Notes: generated by a model not told the origin, from the letters alone. Positions 8,901-18,932 are shown, counted from the first letter of the stretch. The stretch: 64,000 nt of DNA from Pseudomonas pisciculturae (GCF_015461805.1 NZ_JACVZE010000008.1:248001-312000), one strand, 5' to 3'. Made by a program: numbers and translations.

Positions 8901-8905
8901 GCATT

Positions 8906-9532
8906 TCAGTCCAGCCGCTCTGGGTAGGTGATCACGAGGAACGCCACCGCCTCGCTGTCCGCCGGGTTGCGGTAGCGGTGGGGCTGGTCGGCATAGAACA
9001 AAATCGAATCGCCGGTTGAAAGCAGGTAGCGCTCGTCATTGACGCTCACCTCCAGCACACCCTGGGCCACCACCAGGTTTTCCTGGATTCCGGCGCCGTG
9101 GCCTTCGGAGACTTCCTCGCCCAGCGCCCGTAGGCGAATCTCATAAAATTCGGATTGGCGCGCCGTGTCGTAGGGGAACAGCGCCCGGCTGATAAACGCG
9201 CCATCGGCACTCACCAGGCGCTTGCTCTGTTGCGCTGGCAGCACTTCCACCCCCTCAAAGGCGCGGTCCTCCAGGAACGCCGCCACCGACACCTTCAACC
9301 CCTTGGCAATCTTGCACAGCACCTTGATCGACGGCACGCTGCGCCCGGACTCGATCTGCGCCAGCATTGCCCGGCTTACCCCGCAGGCTCGGGCCAGCCC
9401 GTCTAAAGACAAGTGACGTTTACCGCGCAGGCGTTGCAGGTTGTGGGCGACGCACAGGCTGATCACATCGTCGTCGGTATTGGGTTTTGGCAGCGGTTCG
9501 GGTGGTTCTGGCAGTACATGCAGGAAATTCAT
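8906..9532 (-). CDS. XRE-family regulator with C-terminal cupin sensor
   Basis: The start used is the ATG at 9532, giving 208 residues; an upstream extension would read through a separate short frame. An XRE/Cro helix-turn-helix occupies about residues 28-85 (LSLDGLARACGVSRAMLAQI, then PSIKVLCKIAKGLKVS). A small RmlC-like cupin lies at about 120-205 (GAGIQENLVVAQGVLEVS, then FYADQPHRYRN). Relatives often control amino-acid or polyamine genes such as puuR. It may be co-transcribed with the 52-codon frame just upstream. It converges on the Met-rich gene and shares its terminator. Confidence 0.92.
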   Translation of the reverse strand: MNFLHVLPEPPEPLPKPNTDDDVISLCVAHNLQRLRGKRHLSLDGLARACGVSRAMLAQIESGRSVPSIKVLCKIAKGLKVSVAAFLEDRAFEGVEVLPAQQSKRLVSADGAFISRALFPYDTARQSEFYEIRLRALGEEVSEGHGAGIQENLVVAQGVLEVSVNDERYLLSTGDSILFYADQPHRYRNPADSEAVAFLVITYPERLD

Positions 9533-9537
9533 CGGCC

Positions 9538-9696
9538 TTACGCCCGGCGGGTATCGCTGGACAGTGCGGCCTGTGCGGTGAACACCGCCAGCCCTGCACG
9601 TGCGGCGTACATCGCCCACATCAGCTCGGCCGCAGCACGCGCCTGGCGGCGTTTACGGTGGAGCGTGAAGTCGATGACGGTGGCAGATGTTTGCAT
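9538..9696 (-). CDS. possible small protein of 52 residues, unknown function
   Basis: A 52-codon frame starts at ATG 9696 and ends five bases before the XRE-cupin start, as in a tight operon. The product begins MQTSATVIDFTLHRKRRQAR, then an amphipathic to hydrophobic stretch (LMWAMYAARAGLAVFTAQAA), so a short basic protein with one possible membrane-associated helix. No strong ribosome-binding site is visible (GAGAC only). The support is position and plausible composition; it could be leader sequence. Confidence 0.45.
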   Translation of the reverse strand: MQTSATVIDFTLHRKRRQARAAAELMWAMYAARAGLAVFTAQAALSSDTRRA

Positions 9697-9919
9697 GGGG
9701 GCGGTCTCGTGGGGCTTGGTTAGCTCAGTGGCTCCACAGTAATCCTTGGCGGTTATTTCTTTAAATACTGAGTTTGCATGTGGTAATTCGATTTTGGACT
9801 TAGAAAATAATCCTGGTCCGATGCTGTTGTGGGAAAGGTCTGGCTCGTTAATTAAGCGTGACTTGGCGCACGCCCTTGTCTTCCCATCCCATGCCCCCCG
9901 ACTCTCAAGGACTTGCCCG

Positions 9920-12019
9920 ATGCTGCTGCGCCAACCTCCGCTCCTGTTTGCTGCCCTGACGTTAAGCTCACTGGTACACGCCGAAGACCTGCTATTGGCC
10001 CCGGTAGAAGTCACGAGCAGCGAAGCCAGTGCTGGCGAAGTGGCCCAAGCCCAGCTTAAAAGCGTGCCCGGCGCCACCAACTACATCGACATGAGCAGCG
10101 TGGCGCAGGGGCGGGTGAGCACCAACGAGGATGTGTTCAAGTACCAGGCCGGGGTATACGCCAAGGCGGCGAACAACGAAGGGGTCAAGCTCTCGATTCG
10201 CGGCTCGGGCCTCAACCGCAGCCCCGGCGCTCACGGTTCGGGCCTGTACGAGATGTTCGACGGCCTGCCACTGACCGGCCCCGGCGGCACGCCCTACGAG
10301 TTGAAGGTGCCCCTGTGGCAAAGCCGCGTCGAAGTGCTGCGCGGCGCAAACGGCTTCGACCAGGGTGCGCTGGCGCTGGGCGGCGCGGTCAACTACGTGA
10401 CCCGCACCGGCTACGACGCCCCCAAGCTGCAACTGCGTTATGAAGTGGGCAGCAAAGGCTATGCCCAGCGCGAGATCAGCTCGGGCCAGGTGCTGGGGGA
10501 TGCCGATTACTACATCAGCCTCACCGACTCCGAATCCGACGGCTATCAGCGCCAGAGCGCGGCCACCGGCAAGGGCTTTGCCGCCAACTTCGGCTACCGC
10601 TTCAGCCCGGAACTGGAAACCCGTTTCTATATTCGCTACCGCGAAACCACCAACGACACCCCCGGCAAACTCACCCGCGACCAGATCAGCCACGACCCAC
10701 GCGCAGCCAACAGCCTCAATGCCGCTCGCGATTCCAAGCGTCTGGAGCCAGGCTCCACCTGGATCGCCAACAAGACCACCTTGCAGCTCGACGACAACTC
10801 TCGCCTGGAGTTTGGCCTGGCGTACCACGATTACCCGATGGACCTGCGCGAAGGCACCATCCGCCTGAAAGTCGCCTACACCGACATCAGCAGCACCCTC
10901 AACTACATCCGCCAGGACACGCTGTTCGGGCATGACAGCAAGACCACCATTGGCCTGCGCACGACCCAGGCGATGCCCAATAACGGCGGTTCCGAATACG
11001 TGCGCATCCCCGGCGCCTACGCCCCCGGCACCAAGACCCGCGACTACAGCTACCTGGGTTCGGACACCGTGCTGCATATCGGTAACGACCTGGAACTGGT
11101 GCCCGACCTGTGGCTGACCACCGGCCTGGCCGCGATCTACACCCGTCGTGAAACCGAGGTGAGCTACCCCGTGACGGGTGCAAAGGTCAGCCAACACGAC
11201 TGGGACTACGCGCCGCGCATCGGCCTGCGCTACGACTTCACCCCGCAATTGCAGGTGTACGGCAACCTGAGCCGCTCGGTTGAGCCGCCGCATGCGTGGT
11301 CGATGATTTGGGGGTCTGGTAACAAATTCACCGGCGGTCCAGCTAATGGCTATGCGCGCGAAGGCATCAAACTGAAAAACCAGACCGCCACCACCCTGGA
11401 AATCGGCGGCCGTGGCGAGCAGTGGTTCGGTCAATGGGACCTGGCGCTTTACCGCTCCGAAGTGCGCCACGAACTGCTCACCGTCGAAACCCAGGCGCAA
11501 ACCTCTACCACCGACGCCGTCATCGCTGAAAATAACGCCAGCCCCACCGTGCATCAGGGCATAGAACTGAGTCTGCTCAGCCCGTTGTGGGAGGGCGGCC
11601 GCAACGGCCGTCTTGCCCTGCGCCAGGCCTATACCTACAGCGATTTCCACTACCGCGACGACGACCGCTTCGGCGGCAACACCTTGCCGGGCATCCCCAA
11701 GCACTACTACCAGGCGCAGGTGCGCTACAGCCATCCGACGGGTTTCTACACCAGCCTCAATACCGAGCATTCTTCAAAGGTGGCGGTGGACTATGCCAAC
11801 TCGTTCTACGCCGCGTCCTACACCTTGCTGGGCGCCACGTTTGGCTACGACGCGCCCAAGCAGGACTGGCAGGCGTGGGTCGACCTGCGCAATTTGACCA
11901 ACAAGCGCTACGCCAATACCGTCACGCCGGGGTATGACGACAAGGGCCTGGACGCCGCACGTTCCACGCCTGGCGATGGCCGCGGCATCTATACCGGCGT
12001 GTCCTGGGCCTGGCGCTGA
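9920..12019 (+). CDS. TonB-dependent outer-membrane receptor
   Basis: The ATG at 9920 has AAGGA 8-12 bases upstream and starts a clear signal peptide (MLLRQPPLLFAALTLSSLVHA), giving 699 residues. A TonB-box-like APVEVTSS is next, then the plug domain (about 35-160; KLSIRGSGL, VEVLRGANG, GGAVNYVTRTG) and a 22-strand-type barrel with many Tyr-rich strands. There is no N-terminal STN signalling extension, although an ECF sigma/FecR pair follows. It probably imports a ferric siderophore or similar chelate; the ligand is not readable from sequence. Confidence 0.93.
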   Translation: MLLRQPPLLFAALTLSSLVHAEDLLLAPVEVTSSEASAGEVAQAQLKSVPGATNYIDMSSVAQGRVSTNEDVFKYQAGVYAKAANNEGVKLSIRGSGLNRSPGAHGSGLYEMFDGLPLTGPGGTPYELKVPLWQSRVEVLRGANGFDQGALALGGAVNYVTRTGYDAPKLQLRYEVGSKGYAQREISSGQVLGDADYYISLTDSESDGYQRQSAATGKGFAANFGYRFSPELETRFYIRYRETTNDTPGKLTRDQISHDPRAANSLNAARDSKRLEPGSTWIANKTTLQLDDNSRLEFGLAYHDYPMDLREGTIRLKVAYTDISSTLNYIRQDTLFGHDSKTTIGLRTTQAMPNNGGSEYVRIPGAYAPGTKTRDYSYLGSDTVLHIGNDLELVPDLWLTTGLAAIYTRRETEVSYPVTGAKVSQHDWDYAPRIGLRYDFTPQLQVYGNLSRSVEPPHAWSMIWGSGNKFTGGPANGYAREGIKLKNQTATTLEIGGRGEQWFGQWDLALYRSEVRHELLTVETQAQTSTTDAVIAENNASPTVHQGIELSLLSPLWEGGRNGRLALRQAYTYSDFHYRDDDRFGGNTLPGIPKHYYQAQVRYSHPTGFYTSLNTEHSSKVAVDYANSFYAASYTLLGATFGYDAPKQDWQAWVDLRNLTNKRYANTVTPGYDDKGLDAARSTPGDGRGIYTGVSWAWR

Positions 12020-12053
12020 TACAACACCGACATTCAGGCAAAGCAGGTCTAAA

Positions 12054-12143
12054 TGTGGGAGGGGGCTTGCCCCCGATGGCAGTGTGTCAGTGACTTAATT
12101 TGTTGGCTGACACTCCCTCATCGGGGGCAAGCCCCCTCCCACA
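12054..12143. repeat. REPIN (paired REP hairpin)
   Basis: TGTGGGAGGGGGCTTGCCCC at the left end is mirrored by its near-complement ending in CCCCTCCCACA, with a short spacer between. This is a Pseudomonas REP doublet, between the receptor gene and the sigma factor gene. Confidence 0.9.
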
Positions 12144-12240
12144 GTTGATTTGTATCAACTTAGAGATCCTTGCTCCTACATCGTTTTACTGGCATTGTTC
12201 GCGCAATTGGTAACACTTCCCATTTGAGACATTTTTGCGC

Positions 12241-12783
12241 ATGCACAACATTCCGGCCGCGCTGGGCGATTCCATTCGCCAGCAGACCCTCACGGCAATG
12301 TACAGCGAGCACCACGGCTGGTTGCACGGCTGGCTGCGCAAAAAACTCGGCTGCTCCCAGCATGCCGCCGACCTGGCTCACGACGCTTTTATCCGCGTAC
12401 TCATGCTGGCCGAACCGCAAAACATCAAGGAACCCCGGGCCTTCCTGGCCACCACGGCAGGGCGCCTGCTGATCGACGGCGCCCGTCGCCGACGTATCGA
12501 AAAAGCCTACATGGAAGCCCTGGTGATCCAGTGCGAAGACGCCGGTATGCCTGACCCTGCGGCGATCCACGTAGCGCTGCAAGCCCTGGAACGCATCGCC
12601 GAAATGCTCGCCGGCTTGCCCGCCAAGGCCCGGGAAGCCTTTCTGCTGAGCCGCCTCGATGGGCTCACCTACAGCGAAATCGCCACGCGCCTGAACGTCT
12701 CTTCCAGCACCGTCAAAAACTACATCTCCAGCGCCCTGGTGCACTGTTACCACAGCCTGCACGGCGCGGACCCGTTGGCATGA
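12241..12783 (+). CDS. ECF sigma factor, FecI/iron-starvation type
   Basis: The start used is the ATG at 12241 (180 residues); a TTG two codons earlier is possible. Region 2 is visible at about residues 20-80 (HHGWLHGWLRKKL, then DLAHDAFIRVL, typical of FecI/PvdS). Region 4 is at about 120-170 (LAGLPAKAREAFLLSRLDG, then TYSEIATRLNVSSSTVKNYI). It should direct RNA polymerase to surface-signalling promoters, usually that of a TonB receptor. Its stop overlaps the FecR start (ATGA). The receptor gene 221 bases upstream is the obvious candidate target. Confidence 0.93.
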   Translation: MHNIPAALGDSIRQQTLTAMYSEHHGWLHGWLRKKLGCSQHAADLAHDAFIRVLMLAEPQNIKEPRAFLATTAGRLLIDGARRRRIEKAYMEALVIQCEDAGMPDPAAIHVALQALERIAEMLAGLPAKAREAFLLSRLDGLTYSEIATRLNVSSSTVKNYISSALVHCYHSLHGADPLA

Positions 12784-13712
12784 GTTCTGAACAAATCATC
12801 CAGCAAGCCGCGAATTGGCTGACCCGCCTGCACGACGAAGACGTCACCGACGCCGACCGCCGCGCTTTCGACACTTGGTGCCAGGCCGACCCACGCCACG
12901 CCCTCGCGATCGAGCGTATGCGCGGCTTGTGGGGCAGCCTCGACACCTTGCCGGCCAAACCGGCACGTATCGCCCTCAACCGCGCCTTCGCCCCACGTCG
13001 CCCACGGGGCGTACAGGTGGCGGGGCTGGTCGGCATGCTGCTGTGTGGCTGGTTCGGCCTCGATCACCTGCCGGTGTGGATGGCCGACCAACGTACTGGC
13101 GTCGGCGAGCGTCGGCAGATCGCCCTCGAAGACGGCAGCCAACTCCAGCTCAACAGCAACTCGGCCGTAGACGTGAGATTCGATGGCCACCAACGGGTGA
13201 TCGAACTGCTGCAAGGCGAGCTTTGGGTAGATGTGGCCAAGGACGCGCAACGGCCTTTCGTGGTACGCACCAACCAAGGCACGGCGACGGCCTTGGGCAC
13301 GCGTTACCTGGTCAAGCGCGCAGACGATGGGGCCACCGTGGTGACGGTGATCGAGTCCAGCGTGGCAGTCAAAGGCGACGCCAGCGAAGGCGTCAAGGTG
13401 ACGGCCGGCCAGCGCTCGGTTCTCGACCACGGCTTCGCCCAAGCCCCACAAGCTACCGGCAACAGCGACCCAGACGCCTGGACCCGTGGCCTGCTCAAGG
13501 TCAACGACCAACCCCTCAGCGAGGTGTTGCAAACCCTGGCCAGCTACCGCCACGGCCTGGTGCGCTTCGACGCACCGGCCTTGAAAGACTTGAGGGTGTC
13601 CGGCGTGTTCAAGCTCGACGACACGACGGCAGCACTCGCGGCACTGGCCGATAACCTGCCGATCCAAGTGCAGTACTTCACCGACCTGCTGGTGGTGGTC
13701 AAGCCGCGTTAA
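12780..13712 (+). CDS. FecR-type anti-sigma factor/regulator
   Basis: This 310-residue protein has an N-terminal cytoplasmic DUF4880-like segment (ANWLTRLHDEDVTDADRRAF), one hydrophobic segment near residues 78-98 (VAGLVGMLLCGWFGL), and a periplasmic FecR domain (RQIALEDGSQLQLNSNSAVDV). A C-terminal STN-like part follows (PLSEVLQTLASYR, then LADNLPIQVQYF). FecR proteins hold or activate the partner sigma factor in response to an outer-membrane receptor. It is translationally coupled to the sigma gene. Its stop overlaps the convergent sigma-54 activator stop by four bases. Confidence 0.93.
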   Translation: MSSEQIIQQAANWLTRLHDEDVTDADRRAFDTWCQADPRHALAIERMRGLWGSLDTLPAKPARIALNRAFAPRRPRGVQVAGLVGMLLCGWFGLDHLPVWMADQRTGVGERRQIALEDGSQLQLNSNSAVDVRFDGHQRVIELLQGELWVDVAKDAQRPFVVRTNQGTATALGTRYLVKRADDGATVVTVIESSVAVKGDASEGVKVTAGQRSVLDHGFAQAPQATGNSDPDAWTRGLLKVNDQPLSEVLQTLASYRHGLVRFDAPALKDLRVSGVFKLDDTTAALAALADNLPIQVQYFTDLLVVVKPR

Positions 13713-15514
13713 GGCTGGCGCAAGCGTTTGTACAACGTATTGCGGCTCACCCCCAGCTCCCGCGCCAGGTGCGAGATATTTCCGCCTGCTGCCTTCAGGC
13801 GCTGGTTCAGGTCGATGCCGTCATCCAGAAACTCACCTGTTGGCAACGGCACCGGCACATTCAAATCCACAAAAAAATCATCCGGAAGATGCTCAGGGCG
13901 GATCGGTTGCTCCTCGGCCATCGCCAATGCCACCTGCAACACACTGCTGACCTGGCGCAGGTTTCCGGGCCACGGGTGCTGCTCGAACAACGCCAGCACT
14001 TCGGGGCTCAGGCCTGCCCATTGCGTGGGTTCGCGATGTTGCTGCCACAGTTGCTGGAACAGGGCGCGCTTGTCGGTGCGCTCGCGCAGCGGCGGCAGCT
14101 CTAGGGTCAGGCCGCCAATGCGGTAGTACAAGTCCTCACGAAAGCGCCCGGCCTGCACCCATTCGCGCAGCGCACGGTTGGTGGCCGAGATGATGCGCAG
14201 ATCCACCGGGAACAATTCGCTGCTGCCCACCGGTTGCACGCAGCGCTCCTGCAACACCCGCAACAACCGGGCCTGGGTTGGCAGCGGCATATCGCCGATT
14301 TCGTCAAGAAACAGCGTGCCCTTGTCGGCCTTACGGATCAGGCCGATGCTGCCTTTCTGATTGGCCCCCGTGAACGCGCCTTTTTCGTAGCCGAACAGTT
14401 CCGATTCCACCAACTCGGCCGGAATCGCCGCACAGTTCACCGCGATAAACGCTTGCGAGCTGCGAGAGCTGGCCTGATGCAGGGCTTTGACGAAGACCTC
14501 TTTGCCCACCCCGGTTTCGCCGTGGATCAACAAGGGAATGTCTTTCTCCAGCAGGCGCTCGGCCTGGCGCACGGCTTTCTCCACGCGTACATCGCCAAAG
14601 TGCAGGGTCTTGAGGCCAATCGCCGCAGGTTTTGGCGGCTCTTTGAACACGCGCGCCTGCACGGGGGGCTGTTTGGGGCGCTTCAACAAACACTGGAACC
14701 GATTGCGGCCCTGCGCCTGCAATGAAAACGGCAAGCCTTCGGGTTGGTTGAGCAGCTCCAGCAACGACACCTTGAACAAACGGTCGATCATCACCCGCGA
14801 CAAACTAATGCCCAGCAGGTTGTCGGCACGGCGGTTGGCCGACAGCACCTGGCCGCTCTCATCAAAAATCAACAGGCCCGCCCACTGGCTGTCGAGGTTG
14901 CTCAAACCGGTGTTAAAGGTCAGTTGGAAATGCTCACCGCGAAACAGGTTGAGGATCAGCCGGTTTTCAACCGTCTGGCTCATCATCTTGACCATGCCCA
15001 AGGTGTGGGAGGGCGGCAGGTAGCTGTCGCTGGACACATCCAGCACCGCGATGATCTCGCGCTGGGCATCAAAGATCGGCGCCGCCGAGCCGGTCATGAA
15101 GCGGTTGGCCTTGAGGAAGTGTTCATCGTGTTCGATGTGTACCGCCTGGGCACAGGCCAGCGCCGTGCCGATGGCATTGGTGCCGCTGGAACGCTCTTGC
15201 CAACTGGCCCCAGGGTTGAAACCGCGAGCCAGCTTGGGCTCGATAAAACGCTGAGTGCCCCACGAGGTCAGCACCTGGCCCTGATTGTCAGCCAGCATGA
15301 TCAGGCAGTTGGAATTGCTCAGGATGTTTTCGTAGTAGGGCAGCACTTCCTGATGGGTGGTCTGCACCAGGGAATGCTGGCTTTCGAGCAACTGGCTGAT
15401 GCCCTCGGCGGGGAGCTGGTCGAAGCTTGGCGTGCTTTGATGATCCAGGCCAAAGGCGCGGCAACGGCGCCAGGATTCCTGGATAAGGGTGTCGTGAGGC
15501 AGTGGTTCGGCCAT
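13709..15514 (-). CDS. sigma-54-dependent activator, AcoR-like
   Basis: This 601-residue enhancer-binding protein starts with a GAF-type sensor (about residues 60-200) and a PAS-like stretch (about 205-280). The AAA+ domain has Walker A GETGVGKE (332-339), the sigma-54 contact loop GAFTGA (379-384) and Walker B LFLDEIGD (401-408). A Fis-type helix-turn-helix closes the protein (NISHLARELGVSRNTLYKRL). It is AcoR-like, a class that senses acetoin, glycerol or related compounds. It lies divergent from the glycerol-type ABC operon, whose leader carries a -24/-12 promoter and repeated TGTTCA elements, so it is the likely activator of that operon. Confidence 0.94.
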   Translation of the reverse strand: MAEPLPHDTLIQESWRRCRAFGLDHQSTPSFDQLPAEGISQLLESQHSLVQTTHQEVLPYYENILSNSNCLIMLADNQGQVLTSWGTQRFIEPKLARGFNPGASWQERSSGTNAIGTALACAQAVHIEHDEHFLKANRFMTGSAAPIFDAQREIIAVLDVSSDSYLPPSHTLGMVKMMSQTVENRLILNLFRGEHFQLTFNTGLSNLDSQWAGLLIFDESGQVLSANRRADNLLGISLSRVMIDRLFKVSLLELLNQPEGLPFSLQAQGRNRFQCLLKRPKQPPVQARVFKEPPKPAAIGLKTLHFGDVRVEKAVRQAERLLEKDIPLLIHGETGVGKEVFVKALHQASSRSSQAFIAVNCAAIPAELVESELFGYEKGAFTGANQKGSIGLIRKADKGTLFLDEIGDMPLPTQARLLRVLQERCVQPVGSSELFPVDLRIISATNRALREWVQAGRFREDLYYRIGGLTLELPPLRERTDKRALFQQLWQQHREPTQWAGLSPEVLALFEQHPWPGNLRQVSSVLQVALAMAEEQPIRPEHLPDDFFVDLNVPVPLPTGEFLDDGIDLNQRLKAAGGNISHLARELGVSRNTLYKRLRQP

Positions 15515-15575
15515 GGTGTGACCTTCTTTTTATTGTTTTAGGTACTGCACGATCTAGTGGTCGGATACAGGTCAA

Positions 15576-15664
15576 TGTGGGAGGAGGCTTGCTCCCGATA
15601 GCGGTGGGTCAGTCACAGATGTATCAACTGACACGGCCTCATCGGGAGCAAGCCCCCTCCCACA
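15576..15664. repeat. REPIN (paired REP hairpin)
   Basis: TGTGGGAGGAGGCTTGCTCC and its near-complement ending in CCCCTCCCACA face each other. It sits between the activator gene and the enhancer region. It occupies part of the 363-base gap 15515-15877; the remainder holds the enhancer and promoter listed separately. Confidence 0.9.
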
Positions 15665-15704
15665 TTTGCCCTCTGTTGTCTGGGCAACCGAGTCAGAAGA
15701 GTGT

Positions 15705-15773
15705 TGTTCAGAACTGTTCATTGTCAACCCCCGAACTGTTCAGTTGTTCACCCGGAGTGTTCACTCTCGAACA
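15705..15773. promoter_or_regulatory. candidate enhancer cluster for the sigma-54 activator
   Basis: TGTTCA occurs five times, starting at 15705, 15715, 15737, 15745 and 15758, plus an inverted CGAACA at 15768. GAACTGTTCA is repeated exactly at 15711 and 15733, 22 bases (two helical turns) apart. GTTC-N6-GAAC (15759-15772) and AACTG-N2-CAGTT (15734-15745) are dyads. The cluster lies about 45-115 bases upstream of the -24/-12 promoter, as expected for an activator binding site. Confidence 0.75.
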
Positions 15774-15816
15774 TGCTGTTTATCTCATTTCCTTACACAT
15801 CAAACGCTTGCGTTTT

Positions 15817-15832
15817 TGGCACGAAACTCGCT
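15817..15832 (+). promoter_or_regulatory. sigma-54 (-24/-12) promoter of the ABC operon
   Basis: The sequence TGGCACGAAACTCGCT fits the consensus TGGCACG-N4-TTGCW with one mismatch and exact spacing (GG at 15818-15819, GC at 15830-15831). Transcription would start near 15843, about 35 bases before the first ATG. The divergent gene encodes a sigma-54 activator, which supports the call. Confidence 0.8.
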
Positions 15833-15877
15833 CTGACGAATGGCCAGATTCATTCCAATAATAAAAAAGGTCGTGTC

Positions 15878-16972
15878 ATGTCATTGACCCTGGAACATGT
15901 CTCCCGCGTCGTAGAAGGGCAAACCTGGATCGACGACGCCACCCTGCGTTTCGAAGCCGGCTCCTTCAACGTTTTGCTCGGCCGCACGCTGTCCGGCAAG
16001 ACCAGCCTGATGCGCCTGATGGCCGGCCTGGACAAGCCCGACAGCGGCCGCATCCTGATGAACGGCGTCGACGTCACGCAAAAGCCGGTGCGCCTGCGCA
16101 ACGTGTCGATGGTGTATCAGCAGTTCATCAATTACCCCACCATGACCGTGTTCGAAAACATCGCCTCGCCGTTGCGCCAGGCCGGTGTGGCCAACGAGAT
16201 TATCCAGGCCAAGGTGCTGGAAACCGCCAGGATGCTGCGCATCGAAAAATTCCTGCAGCGCCACCCGCTGGAGTTGTCCGGCGGCCAGCAGCAACGCACG
16301 GCCATGGCTCGCGCCTTGGTCAAAGACGCCGAGCTGATCTTGTTCGATGAACCCCTGGTGAACCTGGACTACAAACTGCGTGAAGAGCTGCGTCAGGAAA
16401 TGCGCGAGCTGTTCAAGGCGCGCCATACCATCGCCATCTACGCCACCACCGAACCCAATGAAGCCCTGGCCCTGGGCGGCACTACCACCATTCTGCATGA
16501 AGGCCGAGTGATCCAGAGCGGCAAGGCCGCCGAGGTCTACCACCAGCCCCAAAGCGTGCTGGCTGCCGAACTGTTCTCCGAGCCGCCGATCAACCTGATG
16601 CCGGGGCGCATCAGTGGCAACGAAGTCAGCTTCGCCAATTTCGTGCACTTCCCCCTCAACGTCGACCTGCGCCCCATTGGTGAGGGTGAGTTCCGCTTTG
16701 GCGTGCGCCCCAGCCACATCAGCCTGGTGCCCAGCAACGATGACGACCTGGAACTGGCGGTGACCGTGGAAGTCGCCGAGATCAGCGGTTCAGAAACGTT
16801 CCTGCATGTGCGCAGCGAACACTTCCTGCTGGTGCTGCACCTGCCGGGCGTACATGAATACGACGTCGATGCGCCGATCCGCGTGTATATCCCCACCCAT
16901 AAACTGTTTGTGTTCGATAGCCAGGGCCGCTTGGTCCAGGCCCCCGGGCGCCGTGTCGCGAGGGTTGCCTGA
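15878..16972 (+). CDS. glpS: ABC importer ATPase, GlpS-type (glycerol/polyol)
   Basis: The start used is the ATG at 15878 (364 residues), with AAAAAGG upstream. Walker A is GRTLSGKT (35-42), the signature is LSGGQQQR (133-140), Walker B is LILFDEP (153-159), and a C-terminal TOBE/MalK-like regulatory domain covers about 240-364. It is the first gene of an operon whose order, two ATPases then two permeases then a small DUF2160 protein then a large binding protein, matches the GlpSTPQV glycerol transporter described in Rhizobium. It would pair with the next gene's degenerate ATPase. No glpK or glpD is nearby, so the substrate could be another polyol. Confidence 0.85.
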   Translation: MSLTLEHVSRVVEGQTWIDDATLRFEAGSFNVLLGRTLSGKTSLMRLMAGLDKPDSGRILMNGVDVTQKPVRLRNVSMVYQQFINYPTMTVFENIASPLRQAGVANEIIQAKVLETARMLRIEKFLQRHPLELSGGQQQRTAMARALVKDAELILFDEPLVNLDYKLREELRQEMRELFKARHTIAIYATTEPNEALALGGTTTILHEGRVIQSGKAAEVYHQPQSVLAAELFSEPPINLMPGRISGNEVSFANFVHFPLNVDLRPIGEGEFRFGVRPSHISLVPSNDDDLELAVTVEVAEISGSETFLHVRSEHFLLVLHLPGVHEYDVDAPIRVYIPTHKLFVFDSQGRLVQAPGRRVARVA

Positions 16973-18065
16973 TGGCCGAGATCCATTTGCAGAACCTGGC
17001 GCACAGCTACAGCCCTACGCCGAGCGGCCCCGAGGACTACGCCATTCGGGCCATGAATCACGTGTGGGAGCAGGGCGGCGCCTACGCGTTGCTGGGGCCA
17101 TCGGGCTGCGGCAAGTCGACTTTGCTCAATATCATCTCCGGCCTGCTCAGCCCGTCCGAAGGCCAGGTGTTGTTCGATACCAAGGTGGTCAACGACCTCA
17201 CCCCGGAAAAACGCAATATCGCCCAGGTGTTTCAGTTCCCGGTGGTGTACGACACCATGACCGTGTTCGACAACCTGGCGTTCCCCCTGCGCAATCAGGG
17301 CATGGCCGAGGCGAAAATTCACAGCAAGGTGCAGGAAATTGCCGAAGTCCTTGACCTGCAAAACCTGCTCAGCAAAAAGGCGCGCAACCTCACCGCCGAC
17401 GAAAAGCAGAAAGTCTCCATGGGTCGTGGCCTGGTGCGTGACGACGTGTCGGCGATCCTGTTCGATGAACCGCTGACGGTGATCGACCCGCACCTCAAGT
17501 GGAAGCTGCGGCGCAAGCTCAAGCAGATCCACGAGCAGTTCAACATCACCATGGTCTACGTCACCCACGACCAGCTTGAGGCATCGACCTTCGCCGACAA
17601 GATCGCCGTGATGTATGGCGGCCAGATCGTGCAGTTCGGCACGCCCCGCGAGCTGTTCGAACGACCGAGCCACACCTTTGTCGGCTATTTCATCGGCAGC
17701 CCTGGGATGAATCTGATCGAGGTGCAGGCCGAGGCGGGCGGGGTGCGCTTTGCCGGCACCCATCTGTCGCTGTCCGAGGCCTTGCAGGCGCGCATTGCCA
17801 GTACCGAGTACACGAAGCTGCAAGTGGGCATCCGCCCGGAATTTATCCACGTGTGGGACGAATACAGCCCCGACGCCCTGCAAGCCGACGTCACACACCT
17901 GGAAGACCTCGGCACCTACAAGATCATGACCCTCAACCTCGACGGCGCGCTGCTCAAGGTGCGCCTGGCCGAAGATAAGCCCGTACCTGAAGGCAAGGCT
18001 TCCATCAGCTTCCCCGCGCAATGGCTGATGCTTTACGCCGACGACTACCTGCTGGAGGTGCAGCC

Positions 18066-18069
<4 letters not shown>
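16972..18069 (+). CDS. glpT: ABC importer ATPase, GlpT-type, with degenerate signature
   Basis: This 365-residue subunit has a good Walker A (GPSGCGKST, 42-50) and Walker B (AILFDEP, 161-167), and a TOBE-like C-terminus. The ABC signature reads LTADE (140-144) in place of LSGGQ, so in a heterodimer with the first ATPase only one composite ATP site would have a canonical signature. Its ATG overlaps the preceding TGA, and its own stop overlaps the permease start. The function is energising import of glycerol or a related polyol. Confidence 0.84.

Positions 18070-18932
<863 letters not shown>

Noticed and set aside
8512..8904. Minus-strand Ile-rich hydrophobic frame opposite the Met-rich gene
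   Set aside because: Repeated ATG codons read backwards give runs of Ile and His; it would also run through the shared terminator hairpin.
9992..11770. 592-codon open frame antisense to the TonB receptor
   Set aside because: High G+C leaves long antisense frames open; no domain is visible and the receptor is clearly the coding strand.
16537..18021. 494-codon open frame antisense to the two glycerol-type ATPases
   Set aside because: Both ATPases have intact Walker motifs in frame, so the antisense frame is a composition artefact.
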